Positions 1-10,855 of a stretch of 64,000 nt of DNA are shown in pieces (the first letter of the stretch is position 1; every line of letters starts with the position of its first letter). The notes beneath the pieces were generated by a model. The model worked only from the letters and a program-made list of their open reading frames with translations. It was not told the DNA's origin and ran no database searches. The stretch spans positions 620,001 through 684,000 of the forward strand of contig NZ_JADKYR010000001.1 of the NCBI RefSeq assembly GCF_015354335.1. Reading direction: 5' to 3'. Source of the DNA: Methylophilus sp. 13 (GTDB taxonomy: Bacteria; Pseudomonadota; Gammaproteobacteria; Burkholderiales; Methylophilaceae). The translations under genes and the position numbers were made by a program.

Positions 1-1
1 C

Positions 2-526
<525 letters not shown>

Positions 527-539
527 TTTCTTCAAATCA

Positions 540-566
540 AAAAGCCCGCAAGTTGCGGGCTTTTTT
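540..566. terminator. Bidirectional intrinsic terminator between adk and the convergent TonB receptor gene
   Basis: A GC-rich inverted repeat (AGCCCGCA / TGCGGGCT, 3-nt loop) is flanked by A-rich sequence on the left and a six-T run on the right. It lies 14 bp after the adk stop and 14 bp from the 3' end of the opposing receptor gene. The A-run and T-run make it usable from both sides. Confidence 0.9.
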
Positions 567-579
567 ATGGACGTTACGA

Positions 580-2799
580 TTAGAAATCGTAACGTATGCC
601 ACCAAACACCTGGCGCTGGCGTCCTGCCACCATACCATCGACACGGCTAGCAAGATATTCGCGATCACCCAGATTATAAGCGCTGGCAAAATAAGTCATG
701 CGACTCCCAACCGGTCTGTAATTCACAGTCGCGTTAATGAGCGCGTAAGATGGAATATCACCTGTCACCCCTCGCAATACATTCGCGCTATTACGGCCGT
801 CTCTGAAGGACACATCCTCTTCCTGACGGCTCACATAATCCACCCCGATACGTGCATCAAGACCAACCGGATGCTCGTAACCAAAGCTTAAAGAAGCAAG
901 ATTCCGAGGGGCATATGGCAAGCGATCACCGTCTACAATATTAGCTGCTGCATTGGTTTTTTTAAATTTAGCAGTGAACAAGTTAGTGTAAGAGCCTGCG
1001 ATGTAGAAGTTGTGCGAAGTGTTGTAAATCTGCCCAAAATTAATTCGACCACCAAACTCGATACCATTTTGTTCAGACTGACCACCATTAATGAATGTGC
1101 CTTGTACAGGCCCAGCGACGACAATATCATCAAAGACCGTGTGGAATAAGGTACTCTCAAATGTAACGCCTTTAAAGAAACTCGATCTTAAACCTAACTC
1201 CCAATTAATACTCTCCTCTGGCTTGGTTTTACTCACAACGGCTGTATTCGCACCATTTTCAGCAAAAAGGTCACGGTCAGGACGTGGTGGTGCAAAACCT
1301 TTGTGCACACCCGCAAATAAAGTTGTTTTCTCAAAGCCATTCCAGGTCAAACCCAATCCTGGCAATAACTTAGTTTGATTATTCGTTAACTTGGACTCAG
1401 GGTTATTTTGGGGGTTACCATCTGCACGCATCACATCCGTTTTAATCCGGATATCCTCTAGTCTCAGACCGGGCGTAAATGTCCAGTCTCCAACATAGAA
1501 GGTATTCTGTGCGTAATAGGACTTTGCTTCTACTTCAATTTTAATATCTTCTCGTGGCAAGGTCGTTTGGGCAAAACCCAGATGTTGGAAACGGGCGTCA
1601 TCACCACGATATTGTTTACGATCGATGTCTTCCTTGTGATATCTGAAGCCCAATACTGCATTACTTTCGATCCCGAATAGGCTGTGTTGAATATCCAGAC
1701 GTGGCTCAATCCCCCAATATTCAAACTCACGTGGCCGCCAACGCCCGCCGCATTGATCAGCTAACGCCAGATTAGGGTTACCATTACCGCCAATGCCTGC
1801 TGGACATCTTTCCAGTTGGGATCGACCCGCATTTTCACCTGGGTTGTTGATTTGCCTGAATGATGCCCGTTCAGATTTTGCATAATACGCTTGCGTACTC
1901 AATTTCACCTGCTCATTGACCTGAAACAGGTGCTGCAATTGAAAGGTAGTCCGCTCATGCTGAAACACATCATTATTGCCAGTAGGTGCCTGATACTTAT
2001 CTTCGTGATACTCCACAAGGCCCAAACCGGTTTCTGATACATGCGAGTCCTCGCGGAAATAACTGGCTTTAGCAATCAACGTATGTCTGTCCGACAAGTT
2101 TAACTGTCCTTTCGCCGTATACTCCTGAATCTCAAAGTCATGATGCTTGCGGATGCCATCGCCTTTTTTATGTAGGGCATCTATCATCAGTCCACCACGC
2201 TCATCACCAGCGCCTATCGTGCCGTAAAGACTGCTAAAGTCATGGTTACCCAACGTCGCCTGTACATTTCCATGCACTTGACCATCCGTTGGCACAGGCC
2301 GAGTCACGAAGTTGATCATGCCGCCCACGGTCTGTGGTCCATAAAGAATCTGGCCGGACCCCTTTACAACTTCAATACGCTGTACACGCTCAAGCGGTGT
2401 GGTGTAATGCGCTGCCGGATCTCCATAAGGCGCCAGAAAGATAGGCATCCCATCTTCCATTAACAAGGTACGTGAAGTCCGGCGAGGGTTTAATCCCCGA
2501 ATCCCGATATTCACGCCCAAACCAAATGTATTCTCCCCAACGACATTCACACCAGGCACATTGTTCAACGCTTCCTGAATTGAGAATGGGCGGCGCTCCA
2601 TCAGTGCTTTTTCATCAATTAAATCGTATGACCCCGGCACGGAGTCCAGGCGGTCGGGCAAAATGCCACGGACTTCGAGTTTATCCAGCGCCACCGACTT
2701 GCTCGCTTGAGACTGGTCTTCTGCCAGCCCCTGTAGCGCATAGGCATGTAATGAAAATGCCGTCGCAACGACAATCAGTTTTTTTCTTGGTTTTTGCAT
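580..2799 (-). CDS. TonB-dependent outer membrane receptor, FecA-like
   Basis: An outer membrane beta-barrel receptor with an N-terminal plug that imports a siderophore or ferric chelate using TonB energy. I chose the ATG at 2799, giving 739 aa. It is followed by a basic and hydrophobic signal peptide ending near GLAEDQ and a TonB-box-like LEVRG; the upstream in-frame extension lacks signal-peptide character. The plug is recognisable from IQEALNNVPGV, GIRGLNPRRTSRTLLMEDG and GGMINFVTRP, close to the FecA (ferric dicitrate) class. There is no N-terminal STN signalling domain, so no FecR partner is expected. The protein ends in Phe after a C-terminal beta strand, as usual for barrels. It stands alone, converges on adk, and has a Fur-like box upstream. 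The substrate is inferred from family resemblance only. Confidence 0.88.
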   Translation of the reverse strand: MQKPRKKLIVVATAFSLHAYALQGLAEDQSQASKSVALDKLEVRGILPDRLDSVPGSYDLIDEKALMERRPFSIQEALNNVPGVNVVGENTFGLGVNIGIRGLNPRRTSRTLLMEDGMPIFLAPYGDPAAHYTTPLERVQRIEVVKGSGQILYGPQTVGGMINFVTRPVPTDGQVHGNVQATLGNHDFSSLYGTIGAGDERGGLMIDALHKKGDGIRKHHDFEIQEYTAKGQLNLSDRHTLIAKASYFREDSHVSETGLGLVEYHEDKYQAPTGNNDVFQHERTTFQLQHLFQVNEQVKLSTQAYYAKSERASFRQINNPGENAGRSQLERCPAGIGGNGNPNLALADQCGGRWRPREFEYWGIEPRLDIQHSLFGIESNAVLGFRYHKEDIDRKQYRGDDARFQHLGFAQTTLPREDIKIEVEAKSYYAQNTFYVGDWTFTPGLRLEDIRIKTDVMRADGNPQNNPESKLTNNQTKLLPGLGLTWNGFEKTTLFAGVHKGFAPPRPDRDLFAENGANTAVVSKTKPEESINWELGLRSSFFKGVTFESTLFHTVFDDIVVAGPVQGTFINGGQSEQNGIEFGGRINFGQIYNTSHNFYIAGSYTNLFTAKFKKTNAAANIVDGDRLPYAPRNLASLSFGYEHPVGLDARIGVDYVSRQEEDVSFRDGRNSANVLRGVTGDIPSYALINATVNYRPVGSRMTYFASAYNLGDREYLASRVDGMVAGRQRQVFGGIRYDF

Positions 2800-2863
2800 G
2801 TGTGTAACCCCAAAAATGACAACAGAGTGTGTCAAGGCTGCAAACAACATGCCAACATATCGC

Positions 2864-2882
2864 GATAATTATTAACTATATG
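2864..2882 (-). promoter_or_regulatory. Possible Fur box upstream of the FecA-like receptor
   Basis: A 19-bp stretch starting GATAATTATTAAC matches the Fur consensus at 13 of 19 positions by my count. It is about 65 bp upstream of the receptor ATG, where a Fur operator would be expected. The surrounding sequence is very AT-rich, so chance matches are likely and the call is tentative. Confidence 0.35.
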
Positions 2883-3066
2883 ATTGTTATAAAAATAATC
2901 TATTTTATGACTATATATTAATGATAAATCAATTTAATCACTGGTCCAAAAAAACCAATCCGATTTAGAATTGGTTAATATCAACCACCACTTACGTGGA
3001 TATGCAGGCGTTAAAAATTCCGCTTCAGGAAAATCATCCCCACCATCCAGCAGAACCTTAGTCAGG

Positions 3067-3072
3067 TATAAT
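3067..3072 (+). promoter_or_regulatory. Candidate -10 element for leuS
   Basis: A perfect TATAAT lies 29 bp before the leuS ATG, in the 300-bp gap between the divergent receptor gene and leuS. No convincing -35 hexamer is seen at the right distance. Apart from this and the Fur-like box, the gap holds only AT-rich sequence with no open frame of note. Confidence 0.35.
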
Positions 3073-3101
3073 CTTGTTTTTTATTTCAAACCCATTTCAG
3101 C

Positions 3102-5717
3102 ATGCAACAGCAGTATCCATTTAAAGAAGTCGAGCAACAGGCCCAACAGCACTGGGACAGCAAGCTGAGTTTCCAGGCCAAGGCAGACAGTCACAAGCCC
3201 AAATACTATTGCTTGTCGATGTTCCCCTACCCAAGTGGCAAGTTGCATATGGGGCATGTGCGTAACTACACCATCGGCGACGTATTAAGCCGCTATCACC
3301 ATATGAAAGGCTTTAACGTGTTGCAACCCATGGGTTGGGATGCGTTTGGCTTGCCTGCCGAGAACGCGGCGATTCAGAATAGCGTGCCACCAGCCCAATG
3401 GACATATGACAACATTGCCTACATGCGCAAGCAGTTGAAGTCACTGGGCTTTGCCATCGACTGGAGCCGCGAGCTGGCCACCTGCCAGCCTGACTATTAC
3501 AAATGGAACCAGTGGCTGTTTTTGCGCATGCTGGAAAAAGGCATCGCCTACAAAAAAACCCAGGTGGTGAACTGGGACCCGGTCGACCAGACCGTGCTCG
3601 CCAATGAGCAGGTGATTGATGGCCGCGGCTGGCGCACGGGGGCGATCGTAGAAAAACGCGAAATCCCTGGCTACTACCTCAACATCACCGGCTACGCACA
3701 GCAATTGCTGGATGATCTGGACAAACTGCCAGGCTGGCCTGAGCGTGTCAAAACCATGCAGGCCAACTGGATAGGCAAGAGCGTGGGCGTGCGTTTTGCG
3801 TTTACGCACGACATCAAAAACAATGACGGCCAATTGATTGATGACGGCAAACTGTGGGTATTCACCACCCGTGCCGACACCATCATGGGCGTGACCTTCT
3901 GTGCCGTGGCAGCCGAGCATCCGCTGGCGACACAAGCTGCGCAACAAAACCCGGCGTTGCAAGCATTTATCGACAAATGCAAGCAAGGCTCCGTCATGGA
4001 AGCTGACATGGCAACCATGGAAAAAGAAGGCATGGACACCGGCCTGACCGTCACCCACCCGATGACCGGCGAACAGGTGCCGGTGTGGATAGGCAACTAT
4101 GTCCTCATGACCTATGGCGAAGGCGCCGTGATGGCCGTGCCTGCGCACGATGAACGTGATTTCGGCTTTGCCAAAAAATACAATCTGCCGATCAAACAAG
4201 TGATCAGCGTGCTCGGTCAGGAATTTGACCTGGCAGCCTGGCAAGAGTGGTACGGCGATAAAACCAAAAGCGTCTGCATCCACTCTGGCAAATATAACGA
4301 TCTGGGCTATGCAGAAGCAGTTGAGGCTGTGGCAGCAGATCTGGCAGAAAAAAATCTGGGCGGCAAGCAGACCAACTGGCGCCTGCGCGACTGGGGCGTT
4401 TCCCGTCAGCGCTACTGGGGTTGCCCGATTCCGATCATTCATTGCGACAGCTGTGGCGATGTGCCTGTGCCCGACGACCAGCTGCCGGTGAAATTACCGG
4501 AAGATTGTGTCCCGGATGGTTCAGGCAATCCGCTCAACAAGCGCGAAGACTTTTTAAACTGCACCTGCCCCAAATGTGGCCAGCCCGCCAAGCGCGAAAC
4601 TGACACCATGGACACCTTTGTCGATTCCAGCTGGTACTACGCACGCTATGCCTCAGGCTTTAGCAATGAAGCCATGGTGGATGCACAGACCAACCACTGG
4701 ATGCCGGTAGACCAGTATATTGGCGGCATTGAACACGCGATTTTGCATCTGCTCTACTCCCGCTTCTGGAGCAAGGTCATGCGCGACCTCGGCCTGGTCA
4801 ATTATGATGAGCCATTTGCCAACCTGCTGACACAAGGCATGGTGCTGAATCATATTTTCTCGCGCCGTACGGCTAAAGGCGGTATTGAATATTTTGCGCC
4901 GGAAGAAGTCGAGCTGGTACACGACAACAACGGCAAGGTGACTGGTGCCAAGCTGCTCAAAGATGGCTCGGCGATTGACTACCAAGGCATAGGCACCATG
5001 TCCAAGTCCAAGCGTAATGGCGTCGACCCGCAATCGCTGATTGAACAATATGGTGCGGATACTGCCCGCTTCTTTATGATGTTTGCGGCGCCGCCAGAAC
5101 AAACGCTGGAGTGGTCAGACAGTGGCGTGGAAGGCTCACACCGTTTCTTGAAACGGGTATGGAATTTTGGCCATGTCTTGTCCCAACAAACACCGGCTGA
5201 CCTGCCAAACAAACTGACCGGCGAGCTGGCCAACCACAGACGTGAAGTGCACAGCGTGCTCAAACAGGCCAATGTCGATCTGGGCAAGCTACAGTTCAAC
5301 ACGGTGGCCTCTGCCTGCATGAAAATCCTCAACACGCTGGAGAAAGTGCAAAAAGAAGCAGAAAAAGACTGGATCGCCGTGGCGCTTGAAGGCTACAGCA
5401 TCCTGTTGCGTCTGCTATCGCCGATTGCACCGCACATCACGCAAGTCATGTGGCAATCGCTCAAGCTGGGCGAAGACATTCTGTCTGCCAAATGGCCAGA
5501 ACCAGCCAACTCAGCCCTGGTACAGGACGAGGTGGAATACGTGGTGCAGGTCAATGGCAAGCTGCGTGGCAGCATCAGCATCCCCAAGAGCATGGCCAAA
5601 GAGCAGATTGAAGCGACTGCCGTTAATCAGGATTTCGTCCAAAAATTCCTGAATGAAGGCAGCGTGAAAAAAATCATCGTTGTGCCCAACAAACTGATTA
5701 ATATTGTGGTGGCTTAG
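3102..5717 (+). CDS. leuS: Leucine--tRNA ligase
   Basis: Charges tRNA-Leu with leucine in the cytoplasm. The 871-aa length fits bacterial LeuRS. The class I signature is present as [12 protein letters not shown] (HIGH equivalent) near residue 50, and [10 protein letters not shown] (KMSKS loop) near residue 630. The CP1 editing domain contains the T-rich stretch [10 protein letters not shown] and the [10 protein letters not shown] motif. Two zinc-type CxxC pairs flank the leucine-specific region (CDSCGD and CTCPKCGQ). The start at 3102 gives the usual N-terminus [11 protein letters not shown]. It heads a cluster with lptE and holA, the order common in beta- and gammaproteobacteria. Confidence 0.98.
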   Translation: MQQQYPFKEVEQQAQQHWDSKLSFQAKADSHKPKYYCLSMFPYPSGKLHMGHVRNYTIGDVLSRYHHMKGFNVLQPMGWDAFGLPAENAAIQNSVPPAQWTYDNIAYMRKQLKSLGFAIDWSRELATCQPDYYKWNQWLFLRMLEKGIAYKKTQVVNWDPVDQTVLANEQVIDGRGWRTGAIVEKREIPGYYLNITGYAQQLLDDLDKLPGWPERVKTMQANWIGKSVGVRFAFTHDIKNNDGQLIDDGKLWVFTTRADTIMGVTFCAVAAEHPLATQAAQQNPALQAFIDKCKQGSVMEADMATMEKEGMDTGLTVTHPMTGEQVPVWIGNYVLMTYGEGAVMAVPAHDERDFGFAKKYNLPIKQVISVLGQEFDLAAWQEWYGDKTKSVCIHSGKYNDLGYAEAVEAVAADLAEKNLGGKQTNWRLRDWGVSRQRYWGCPIPIIHCDSCGDVPVPDDQLPVKLPEDCVPDGSGNPLNKREDFLNCTCPKCGQPAKRETDTMDTFVDSSWYYARYASGFSNEAMVDAQTNHWMPVDQYIGGIEHAILHLLYSRFWSKVMRDLGLVNYDEPFANLLTQGMVLNHIFSRRTAKGGIEYFAPEEVELVHDNNGKVTGAKLLKDGSAIDYQGIGTMSKSKRNGVDPQSLIEQYGADTARFFMMFAAPPEQTLEWSDSGVEGSHRFLKRVWNFGHVLSQQTPADLPNKLTGELANHRREVHSVLKQANVDLGKLQFNTVASACMKILNTLEKVQKEAEKDWIAVALEGYSILLRLLSPIAPHITQVMWQSLKLGEDILSAKWPEPANSALVQDEVEYVVQVNGKLRGSISIPKSMAKEQIEATAVNQDFVQKFLNEGSVKKIIVVPNKLINIVVA

Positions 5718-5740
5718 TCCTTTCTTTCGAGGAGCGCATT

Positions 5741-6256
5741 GTGCAGCAGACAACCCCTACCCGCTGGATTCACGCGATCACCCTGTGGTGCAGCATCGCC
5801 GTGCTGACCGCGCTCCCGTCTGCGTGTGGGTTTCACCTGCGCCAACCGTCACCGATTGCCTTTAAAACCATTTTCATCAAGGGCTCTACGCAAATCAACA
5901 TTGCGCTCAAAAAGGCCTTGGTAGAACAGGGTGTCAAGGTGGTGACCGACGCCGAAGAAGCTGAACTACAGCTGGAACTGCTCAAAGAAGAAAACGAACA
6001 ACGTATTCTGTCTCTGAGCGGGACCGGGGTGGTGCGAGAATACGAGCTGTACTACCGCGTGCAATACCGTACCAAAGTCACCGGTGAGCCAACTTGGGCA
6101 CTGCCGTTGATCATGGAAGGCCGTCGTGACTATACCTATAACGACGCCAACTTGCTGGCCAAGCAGGCCGAGCAAAAAATGCTCAGTGACAGCATGCAGT
6201 TAGACGTGCTCAACGGCATCATGCGACGACTGTCTGCCCTTAAAAAAGCCGAATAG
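5741..6256 (+). CDS. lptE: LPS-assembly lipoprotein LptE
   Basis: LptE is the outer membrane lipoprotein that plugs the LptD barrel and helps place lipopolysaccharide in the outer leaflet. The start is a GTG at 5741, supported by a GAGGAG ribosome site 6-11 bp upstream; no ATG fits better. A hydrophobic leader ends in a lipobox-like ALPSAC with the lipidated Cys at residue 29, followed by GFHLR, the hallmark after the LptE cysteine. The 171-aa length is normal. It sits 23 bp after leuS and 2 bp before holA, so the three are almost certainly cotranscribed. Confidence 0.93.
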   Translation: MQQTTPTRWIHAITLWCSIAVLTALPSACGFHLRQPSPIAFKTIFIKGSTQINIALKKALVEQGVKVVTDAEEAELQLELLKEENEQRILSLSGTGVVREYELYYRVQYRTKVTGEPTWALPLIMEGRRDYTYNDANLLAKQAEQKMLSDSMQLDVLNGIMRRLSALKKAE

Positions 6257-6258
6257 CC

Positions 6259-7302
6259 ATGCGCATTCAGGCAGCGCAACTCGCGCAATACTTGCCTCCC
6301 AAACAGCATTTGTTCGTGCTGGCGGGTGATGAGCCCCTCTCCATCACCGAGGCCATAGACCAGATCCGCGCCGCCGCACGCCAACATGGCGCGCAAGAGC
6401 GTGCCAGTTTTACTGTAGAACGCTACTTCAACTGGGGACAAGTCAGCCAGTTTCTGCAGAGCTTTTCGCTGTTTGCCGAGCAACGCATTCTTGAAATCAA
6501 CCTCCCCACCGGCAAGCCCGGCGTGGAAGGCGCCAAAGCCTTGCAGCAACTGGCAGAACAGCCTGCGGCTGATACCACCATCATCCTCACCCTGCCCGCC
6601 CCAGACCGTGACATGACCAGCAGCGCCTGGTATGAAGCCCTGTCGCAACATGGGGTGCTGCTGGTACTGAATCAGGTGCCACTGGCACAACTACCGGAGT
6701 GGATTGCGCAGCGACTGGCCATGCAACAGCAAACTGCAGATGAAGCCTCGCGCCGCTTTATTGCCGAGCAGGTCGAAGGCAATCTGCTGGCCGCCCATCA
6801 GGAAATCCAAAAACTGGGCTTGCTCTACCCACCCGGCCCGCTCAGTGAAGACGCCATCCGCCAATGCGTGCTTAATGTGGCCCGCTTTGACGTCTCGCAA
6901 CTGGGGGAAGCCATGTTGCAAGGCGACCCGCAACGCGTCATGCGCATGCTCGAAGGCCTGCGCGAAGAAGGCGAAACCGCGGTGGCGGTCATGAATCCGC
7001 TGATTTGGCTGTTCCGCCCATTGTTGCAAGTCAGGCTGGCCATGCAACAAGGCATCGCCATGCAAGCCGCGCTGAGTCAAGCCAGGCTATTTGGTGACCG
7101 CCAGCAATTAGTCAGGCGCGCGCTGGAATTTTTACCGCAAAAACATATCGAAGCTGCTTTGCAAAAACTGTCTGACATAGACCGCATGGCAAAAGGCGTG
7201 GGCGATGGCGATGCCTGGCTGGAGCTGTCAAGGCTATGTACAGGTATTGCGCGCATGGCAGCCAACAAGACGGCCAGAACCGCCGCAGGCAGGTCTCGTT
7301 AA
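6259..7302 (+). CDS. holA: DNA polymerase III subunit delta
   Basis: Delta opens the beta clamp as part of the clamp-loader complex. The 347-aa protein has the typical N-terminus ([18 protein letters not shown]), a central segment with [11 protein letters not shown], then the WIAQRLA...[13 protein letters not shown] region and the C-terminal collar helices ([28 protein letters not shown]). The order leuS-lptE-holA matches the conserved cluster. The gene begins 2 bp after the lptE stop codon, indicating translational coupling. Confidence 0.95.
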   Translation: MRIQAAQLAQYLPPKQHLFVLAGDEPLSITEAIDQIRAAARQHGAQERASFTVERYFNWGQVSQFLQSFSLFAEQRILEINLPTGKPGVEGAKALQQLAEQPAADTTIILTLPAPDRDMTSSAWYEALSQHGVLLVLNQVPLAQLPEWIAQRLAMQQQTADEASRRFIAEQVEGNLLAAHQEIQKLGLLYPPGPLSEDAIRQCVLNVARFDVSQLGEAMLQGDPQRVMRMLEGLREEGETAVAVMNPLIWLFRPLLQVRLAMQQGIAMQAALSQARLFGDRQQLVRRALEFLPQKHIEAALQKLSDIDRMAKGVGDGDAWLELSRLCTGIARMAANKTARTAAGRSR

Positions 7303-7325
7303 GGTTTTCAGTTAGAATAGCGATT

Positions 7326-8582
7326 ATGGACATTCAACACTATATGAAACAACTGGGGGAGCAGGCACGCGCCGCCTCCCGCTTGATGGCAAAAGCTGAC
7401 ACCAACACCAAGAACCAGGCGCTGCGCAATATTGCCGCCCTGATCCGTCAGCACGAAAAAGCCCTGCTCGCCGCCAACCAGCAAGACCTGCAAGCCGCCC
7501 AAGCCAATGGCATGGAAGCCGCCATGCTGGACCGCCTGACATTAAGCGAGAAATCAGTGTCAACCATGGCAGAAGGCCTCGAACAAATTGCCAGCCTGCC
7601 AGACCCAATTGGCGAAATGAGCAATTTCAAATACCGTCCTTCCGGCATCCAGATCGGCCAGATGCGCGTACCGCTGGGCGTGATCGGCATTATTTACGAG
7701 GCCCGTCCTAACGTGACGGTCGATGCGGCGGGTTTGTGTATCAAATCCGGCAACGCCTGCATTCTGCGCGGCGGCTCCGAGGCCATCCATTGCAACCAGG
7801 CGCTGGCCAAGCTCGTGCATCAGGGTCTGCAACAAGCGGGCTTGCCACAAGCGGCCGTGCTCGTGGTCGAGACCACTGACCGCGCTGCCGTCGGTGAACT
7901 CATCACCATGAAGCAATATGTGGATGTGATCGTGCCACGCGGCGGCAAAGGCCTGATCGAGCGCATCAGCAACGATGCCCGCATCCCGGTGATCAAACAC
8001 CTGGATGGCAACTGCCATGTGTATGTCGATGACGAAGCCGACCTGGTCAAAGCCGTGCGTATCCTCGAAAACGCCAAAACCCAGCGTCTGGGCACCTGCA
8101 ACACGGCAGAGTCACTGCTGGTCGCACGCAGCATCGCCAACACTGCCCTGCCTCAACTGGCCGAGATGCTGCTAGCCAAAGGTGTGGAAATCCGTGGTTG
8201 CGACGAAACGCGTGCCATCGTGCCACAGGCAAAGGCGGCGACTGAAGAAGACTATTACACCGAATATCTGGCCGCGATTATCTCTTGCAAGGTGGTCAGT
8301 GGCGTGGATGAAGCGATTGCGCATATCAACCAGTATTCCAGCCAGCACACCGAGGCGATTGTGACCGAAAACTACACCAAGGCACGCCAGTTTTTGCGTG
8401 AAGTGGACTCCAGCAGTGTGATGGTCAATGCCTCTACCCGCTTCGCCGATGGCTTTGAATATGGCTTTGGTGCTGAAATCGGTATTTCTACCGACAAACT
8501 GCATGCGCGTGGTCCGGTCGGTCTGGAAGGCTTAACCTCCCTCAAATATGTCGTTTTGGGTGACGGCCACGTCCGCGCGTAA
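7326..8582 (+). CDS. proA: Glutamate-5-semialdehyde dehydrogenase (gamma-glutamyl phosphate reductase)
   Basis: Reduces gamma-glutamyl phosphate with NADPH in proline biosynthesis, in the cytoplasm. The open frame extends upstream to 7236 inside holA, but the ATG at 7326 gives the usual 418-aa protein beginning [18 protein letters not shown], 23 bp after holA. Visible family blocks are [39 protein letters not shown], and the catalytic cysteine in [11 protein letters not shown]. The C-terminus [16 protein letters not shown] is diagnostic of ProA. Proline kinase (proB) is not in the window. Confidence 0.97.
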   Translation: MDIQHYMKQLGEQARAASRLMAKADTNTKNQALRNIAALIRQHEKALLAANQQDLQAAQANGMEAAMLDRLTLSEKSVSTMAEGLEQIASLPDPIGEMSNFKYRPSGIQIGQMRVPLGVIGIIYEARPNVTVDAAGLCIKSGNACILRGGSEAIHCNQALAKLVHQGLQQAGLPQAAVLVVETTDRAAVGELITMKQYVDVIVPRGGKGLIERISNDARIPVIKHLDGNCHVYVDDEADLVKAVRILENAKTQRLGTCNTAESLLVARSIANTALPQLAEMLLAKGVEIRGCDETRAIVPQAKAATEEDYYTEYLAAIISCKVVSGVDEAIAHINQYSSQHTEAIVTENYTKARQFLREVDSSSVMVNASTRFADGFEYGFGAEIGISTDKLHARGPVGLEGLTSLKYVVLGDGHVRA

Positions 8583-8648
8583 TCACGCTGGCAGGCGTTT
8601 GGCTTGTGCAATGCCAGATGCGCAACGCCATAATCTACCCAAAGAGTC

Positions 8649-9299
8649 ATGAAGATGGAATGCATAGGCATTTTCGGCGGCACCTTTAACCCCATTCACA
8701 ACGGGCATCTGGCGCTCGCACAGACCGTGCTGGACACGCTGCACTGTACGCAAATCCGCTTTGTGCCAGCTGCCTTGCCTCCGCACAAGACTGCCCCGGC
8801 GGTCACCGCACAACACCGTGCTGCCATGGTCAAGCTTGCCATTCAGGCGCATCCGCAATACGTGCTCGACAGCTGTGAACTGGATCGCCAGGGCCCCTCT
8901 TACACCATAGAAACGTTACACCTGCTCCGCCAGCGTTTCCCCGAGCAATCCCTCTGCCTGCTCATCGGCCAAGATAGCTACCAGCAATTGCCGACCTGGC
9001 ACCGCTGGCAGGAACTGCTGGAGTATTGCCATCTGTTGGTTGTGCACCGTGCAGACTTGGCATCCAGGCTTGTGTTGCATGCAGAACACACGGAAAAGTT
9101 CGTGGCTATCGAGGCCTTTGTCAGCCAGTGTGCAGCCGCTACGCATGGCTTCATCGGTTATTTGCCCGAGAGCCCACCAGCGATTTCCTCGACCGGCATC
9201 CGTGCAGTACTGGCGCATCCAGGCCAGAGTTTGACAGACCAGTTGCCTGCGTCTGTGCTCCAGTATATCCACCAGCACCATCTATATCAGTCGGCTTAA
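8649..9299 (+). CDS. nadD: Nicotinate-nucleotide adenylyltransferase
   Basis: Adenylates nicotinate mononucleotide in NAD synthesis. The nucleotidyltransferase signature FGGTFNPIHNGH lies near the N-terminus and the second signature SSTGIRA near residue 180, as expected for NadD. The 216-aa length is normal. The start could be ATG 8649 or the ATG two codons later (8655). It lies 66 bp after proA. In many proteobacteria rsfS and rlmH follow directly; here the next gene is an unrelated secreted protein, so the usual cluster is interrupted. Confidence 0.95.
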   Translation: MKMECIGIFGGTFNPIHNGHLALAQTVLDTLHCTQIRFVPAALPPHKTAPAVTAQHRAAMVKLAIQAHPQYVLDSCELDRQGPSYTIETLHLLRQRFPEQSLCLLIGQDSYQQLPTWHRWQELLEYCHLLVVHRADLASRLVLHAEHTEKFVAIEAFVSQCAAATHGFIGYLPESPPAISSTGIRAVLAHPGQSLTDQLPASVLQYIHQHHLYQSA

Positions 9300-9468
9300 G
9301 CCCCTTACGGACCCCATCGGGTGGCATGCTGTCGCATTTTGCCCTAAACGCAGGATGCATCATGGCTATTTTTAGCCGAGACACGGCAGTATGCTCAACA
9401 GCAGACATAAGATCGCTATACTGCGGTTAAAACAACTCTAAATTACCTATCAAGAGGATACGTCTGCG

Positions 9469-10392
9469 ATGAAATTGTTAACCTGGTCTCTTACTGCCCT
9501 ACTCGTGGCATCCCCGTCCGCATTTGCCAATATTGATATCCAATTTGACTTTAGTTACGATACCAGCGGCTTCTTTAACAGCACCAACATTCAAACCCTC
9601 AATGCGGCTGCCTCGGTGTTTGAAACCCGCATTACCGACTCACTAAGCGCCATTAATTCAGGCGGCATCAACAACTTCCAGGGTCTGATTCTTGACCCCT
9701 CGGATATTAACCAGACGCAAACGCTCTCCAATCTGAGTGTGGCAGCAAATGTGATCAAAATATATGTGGGTAGCGATAATCTTGGTGGCTTCACCATTGG
9801 CGCAGGCGGGTCCGGCGGCTATTCATGTAGTGGGCTAGGCAGTTTTTGCGCCAACGCCGTCGACCGTGGCCAGACTAACACCACGGGTAACAGTGCCACC
9901 GACTTTGCCACCTGGGGTGGCATGATCAGCTTCAACAGTTCAACCTCATGGTATTTTGGCCAGGATCAGGCAGGTTTGACCAATACCCAATTTGATTTTT
10001 ACACGGTGGCCGTACACGAAATTGCCCACGTGCTTGGCTTTGGCCTGGCCCCCTCGTTTGAAGCACAGGTCAACGGCAGCAATTTTAACAGTAGCGAAAC
10101 CGGGACCGTCGCCCTCAGCAATGACCTGGCGCACTGGGCGCCCGGCACCATGAGCACGGTTGGCGGAACACTACAAGAGACGGTAATGGACCCAGACATT
10201 ACCCCGGGCACACGCAAATATTTTACCGATCTGGATTATGCAGGCATGGCGGCCATCGGTTGGTCGGTCGTAACACCGGTGCCTGAATCCAGCATCAGCC
10301 TGAATCTGTTGGCGGGCGGCCTGTTGCTTGGCCTGCTATACAGACGTAACCTTGGCAGCAGACGTCAAACGGTAATCAACGCATACGCTTAG
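9469..10392 (+). CDS. PEP-CTERM-anchored metzincin-like zinc metalloprotease
   Basis: A secreted protein predicted to be a zinc protease sorted by an exosortase. Residues 1-20 form a signal peptide ending AFA. The zinc motif HEIAHVLGFG gives H183, E184 and H187. The usual metzincin third ligand four residues after the Gly (position 193) is Leu, but a His follows at H222 (DLAHW), just before a Met-turn at M240 (VMDP) and the typical LDYAGMAAIGW block. That spacing resembles leishmanolysin-type enzymes with an insertion before the third His. The C-terminus has VTPVPESS, one hydrophobic helix and a YRRN...RR basic tail: a PEP-CTERM sorting signal with S in place of the second P. An AAGAGGA ribosome site precedes the ATG. 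Substrate unknown. Confidence 0.8.
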   Translation: MKLLTWSLTALLVASPSAFANIDIQFDFSYDTSGFFNSTNIQTLNAAASVFETRITDSLSAINSGGINNFQGLILDPSDINQTQTLSNLSVAANVIKIYVGSDNLGGFTIGAGGSGGYSCSGLGSFCANAVDRGQTNTTGNSATDFATWGGMISFNSSTSWYFGQDQAGLTNTQFDFYTVAVHEIAHVLGFGLAPSFEAQVNGSNFNSSETGTVALSNDLAHWAPGTMSTVGGTLQETVMDPDITPGTRKYFTDLDYAGMAAIGWSVVTPVPESSISLNLLAGGLLLGLLYRRNLGSRRQTVINAYA

Positions 10393-10402
10393 CAAGGCTA
10401 GC

Positions 10403-10855
10403 CTAGACCATGCGTTTGCGCGCCAAAAACTGATCCAGTTGCCGCGCGAACGCATGGCGGTCAGACGCCTGCATGGCATTGGGGCCCTGCGTTTCCACCC
10501 CGCTGGCGCGCAGTGATTCCATAAAGTCGCGCATAGCCAGCCGCTCGCGGATATTCTCTTCAGAATAAAACTCCCCGCGTGGATTCAACGCATGCGCTTG
10601 CTTTTCAATCACCTGCGCGGCAAGCGGGATATCTGCCGTAATCACCAAATCGCCCGCTTCCAGCATCGCCACGATCTCGTTATCTGCCACATCAAAGCCC
10701 TTGGCGACTTGCAAGGCGCGCAAATAGGCTGAGGGCGGCACATAGAGAACTTTGTTGGCGACAAAGGTAGTCATGACCTGACTACGCTCCGCCGCCCGAC
10801 ACAAGATGTCCTTGATCACGCCCGGGCAGGCATCGGCATCCACCCAAATCCGCAT
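10403..10855 (-). CDS. yaiI: YaiI/YqxD family protein (UPF0178)
   Basis: A conserved 150-aa cytoplasmic protein of the DUF188 family, distantly PIN-like, with no firmly established function. It begins [18 protein letters not shown], the family signature with clustered Asp residues, and later has the DNEIV and [11 protein letters not shown] blocks with further acidic residues that could bind metal. It overlaps the stop of the upstream rhlE by one base (TAATG), so the two are translated together. The family call is secure; the biochemical role is not known. Confidence 0.92.
   Translation of the reverse strand: MRIWVDADACPGVIKDILCRAAERSQVMTTFVANKVLYVPPSAYLRALQVAKGFDVADNEIVAMLEAGDLVITADIPLAAQVIEKQAHALNPRGEFYSEENIRERLAMRDFMESLRASGVETQGPNAMQASDRHAFARQLDQFLARKRMV

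Noticed and set aside
3441-4442. 333-codon open frame antisense to leuS
   Set aside because: It mirrors leuS codon structure, has no ribosome site or recognisable domain, and leuS is certain on the other strand.
9300-9468. Cyclic-di-GMP (GEMM) riboswitch before the PEP-CTERM protease gene
   Set aside because: Some short pieces looked similar, but the conserved core blocks and pairing are not there.
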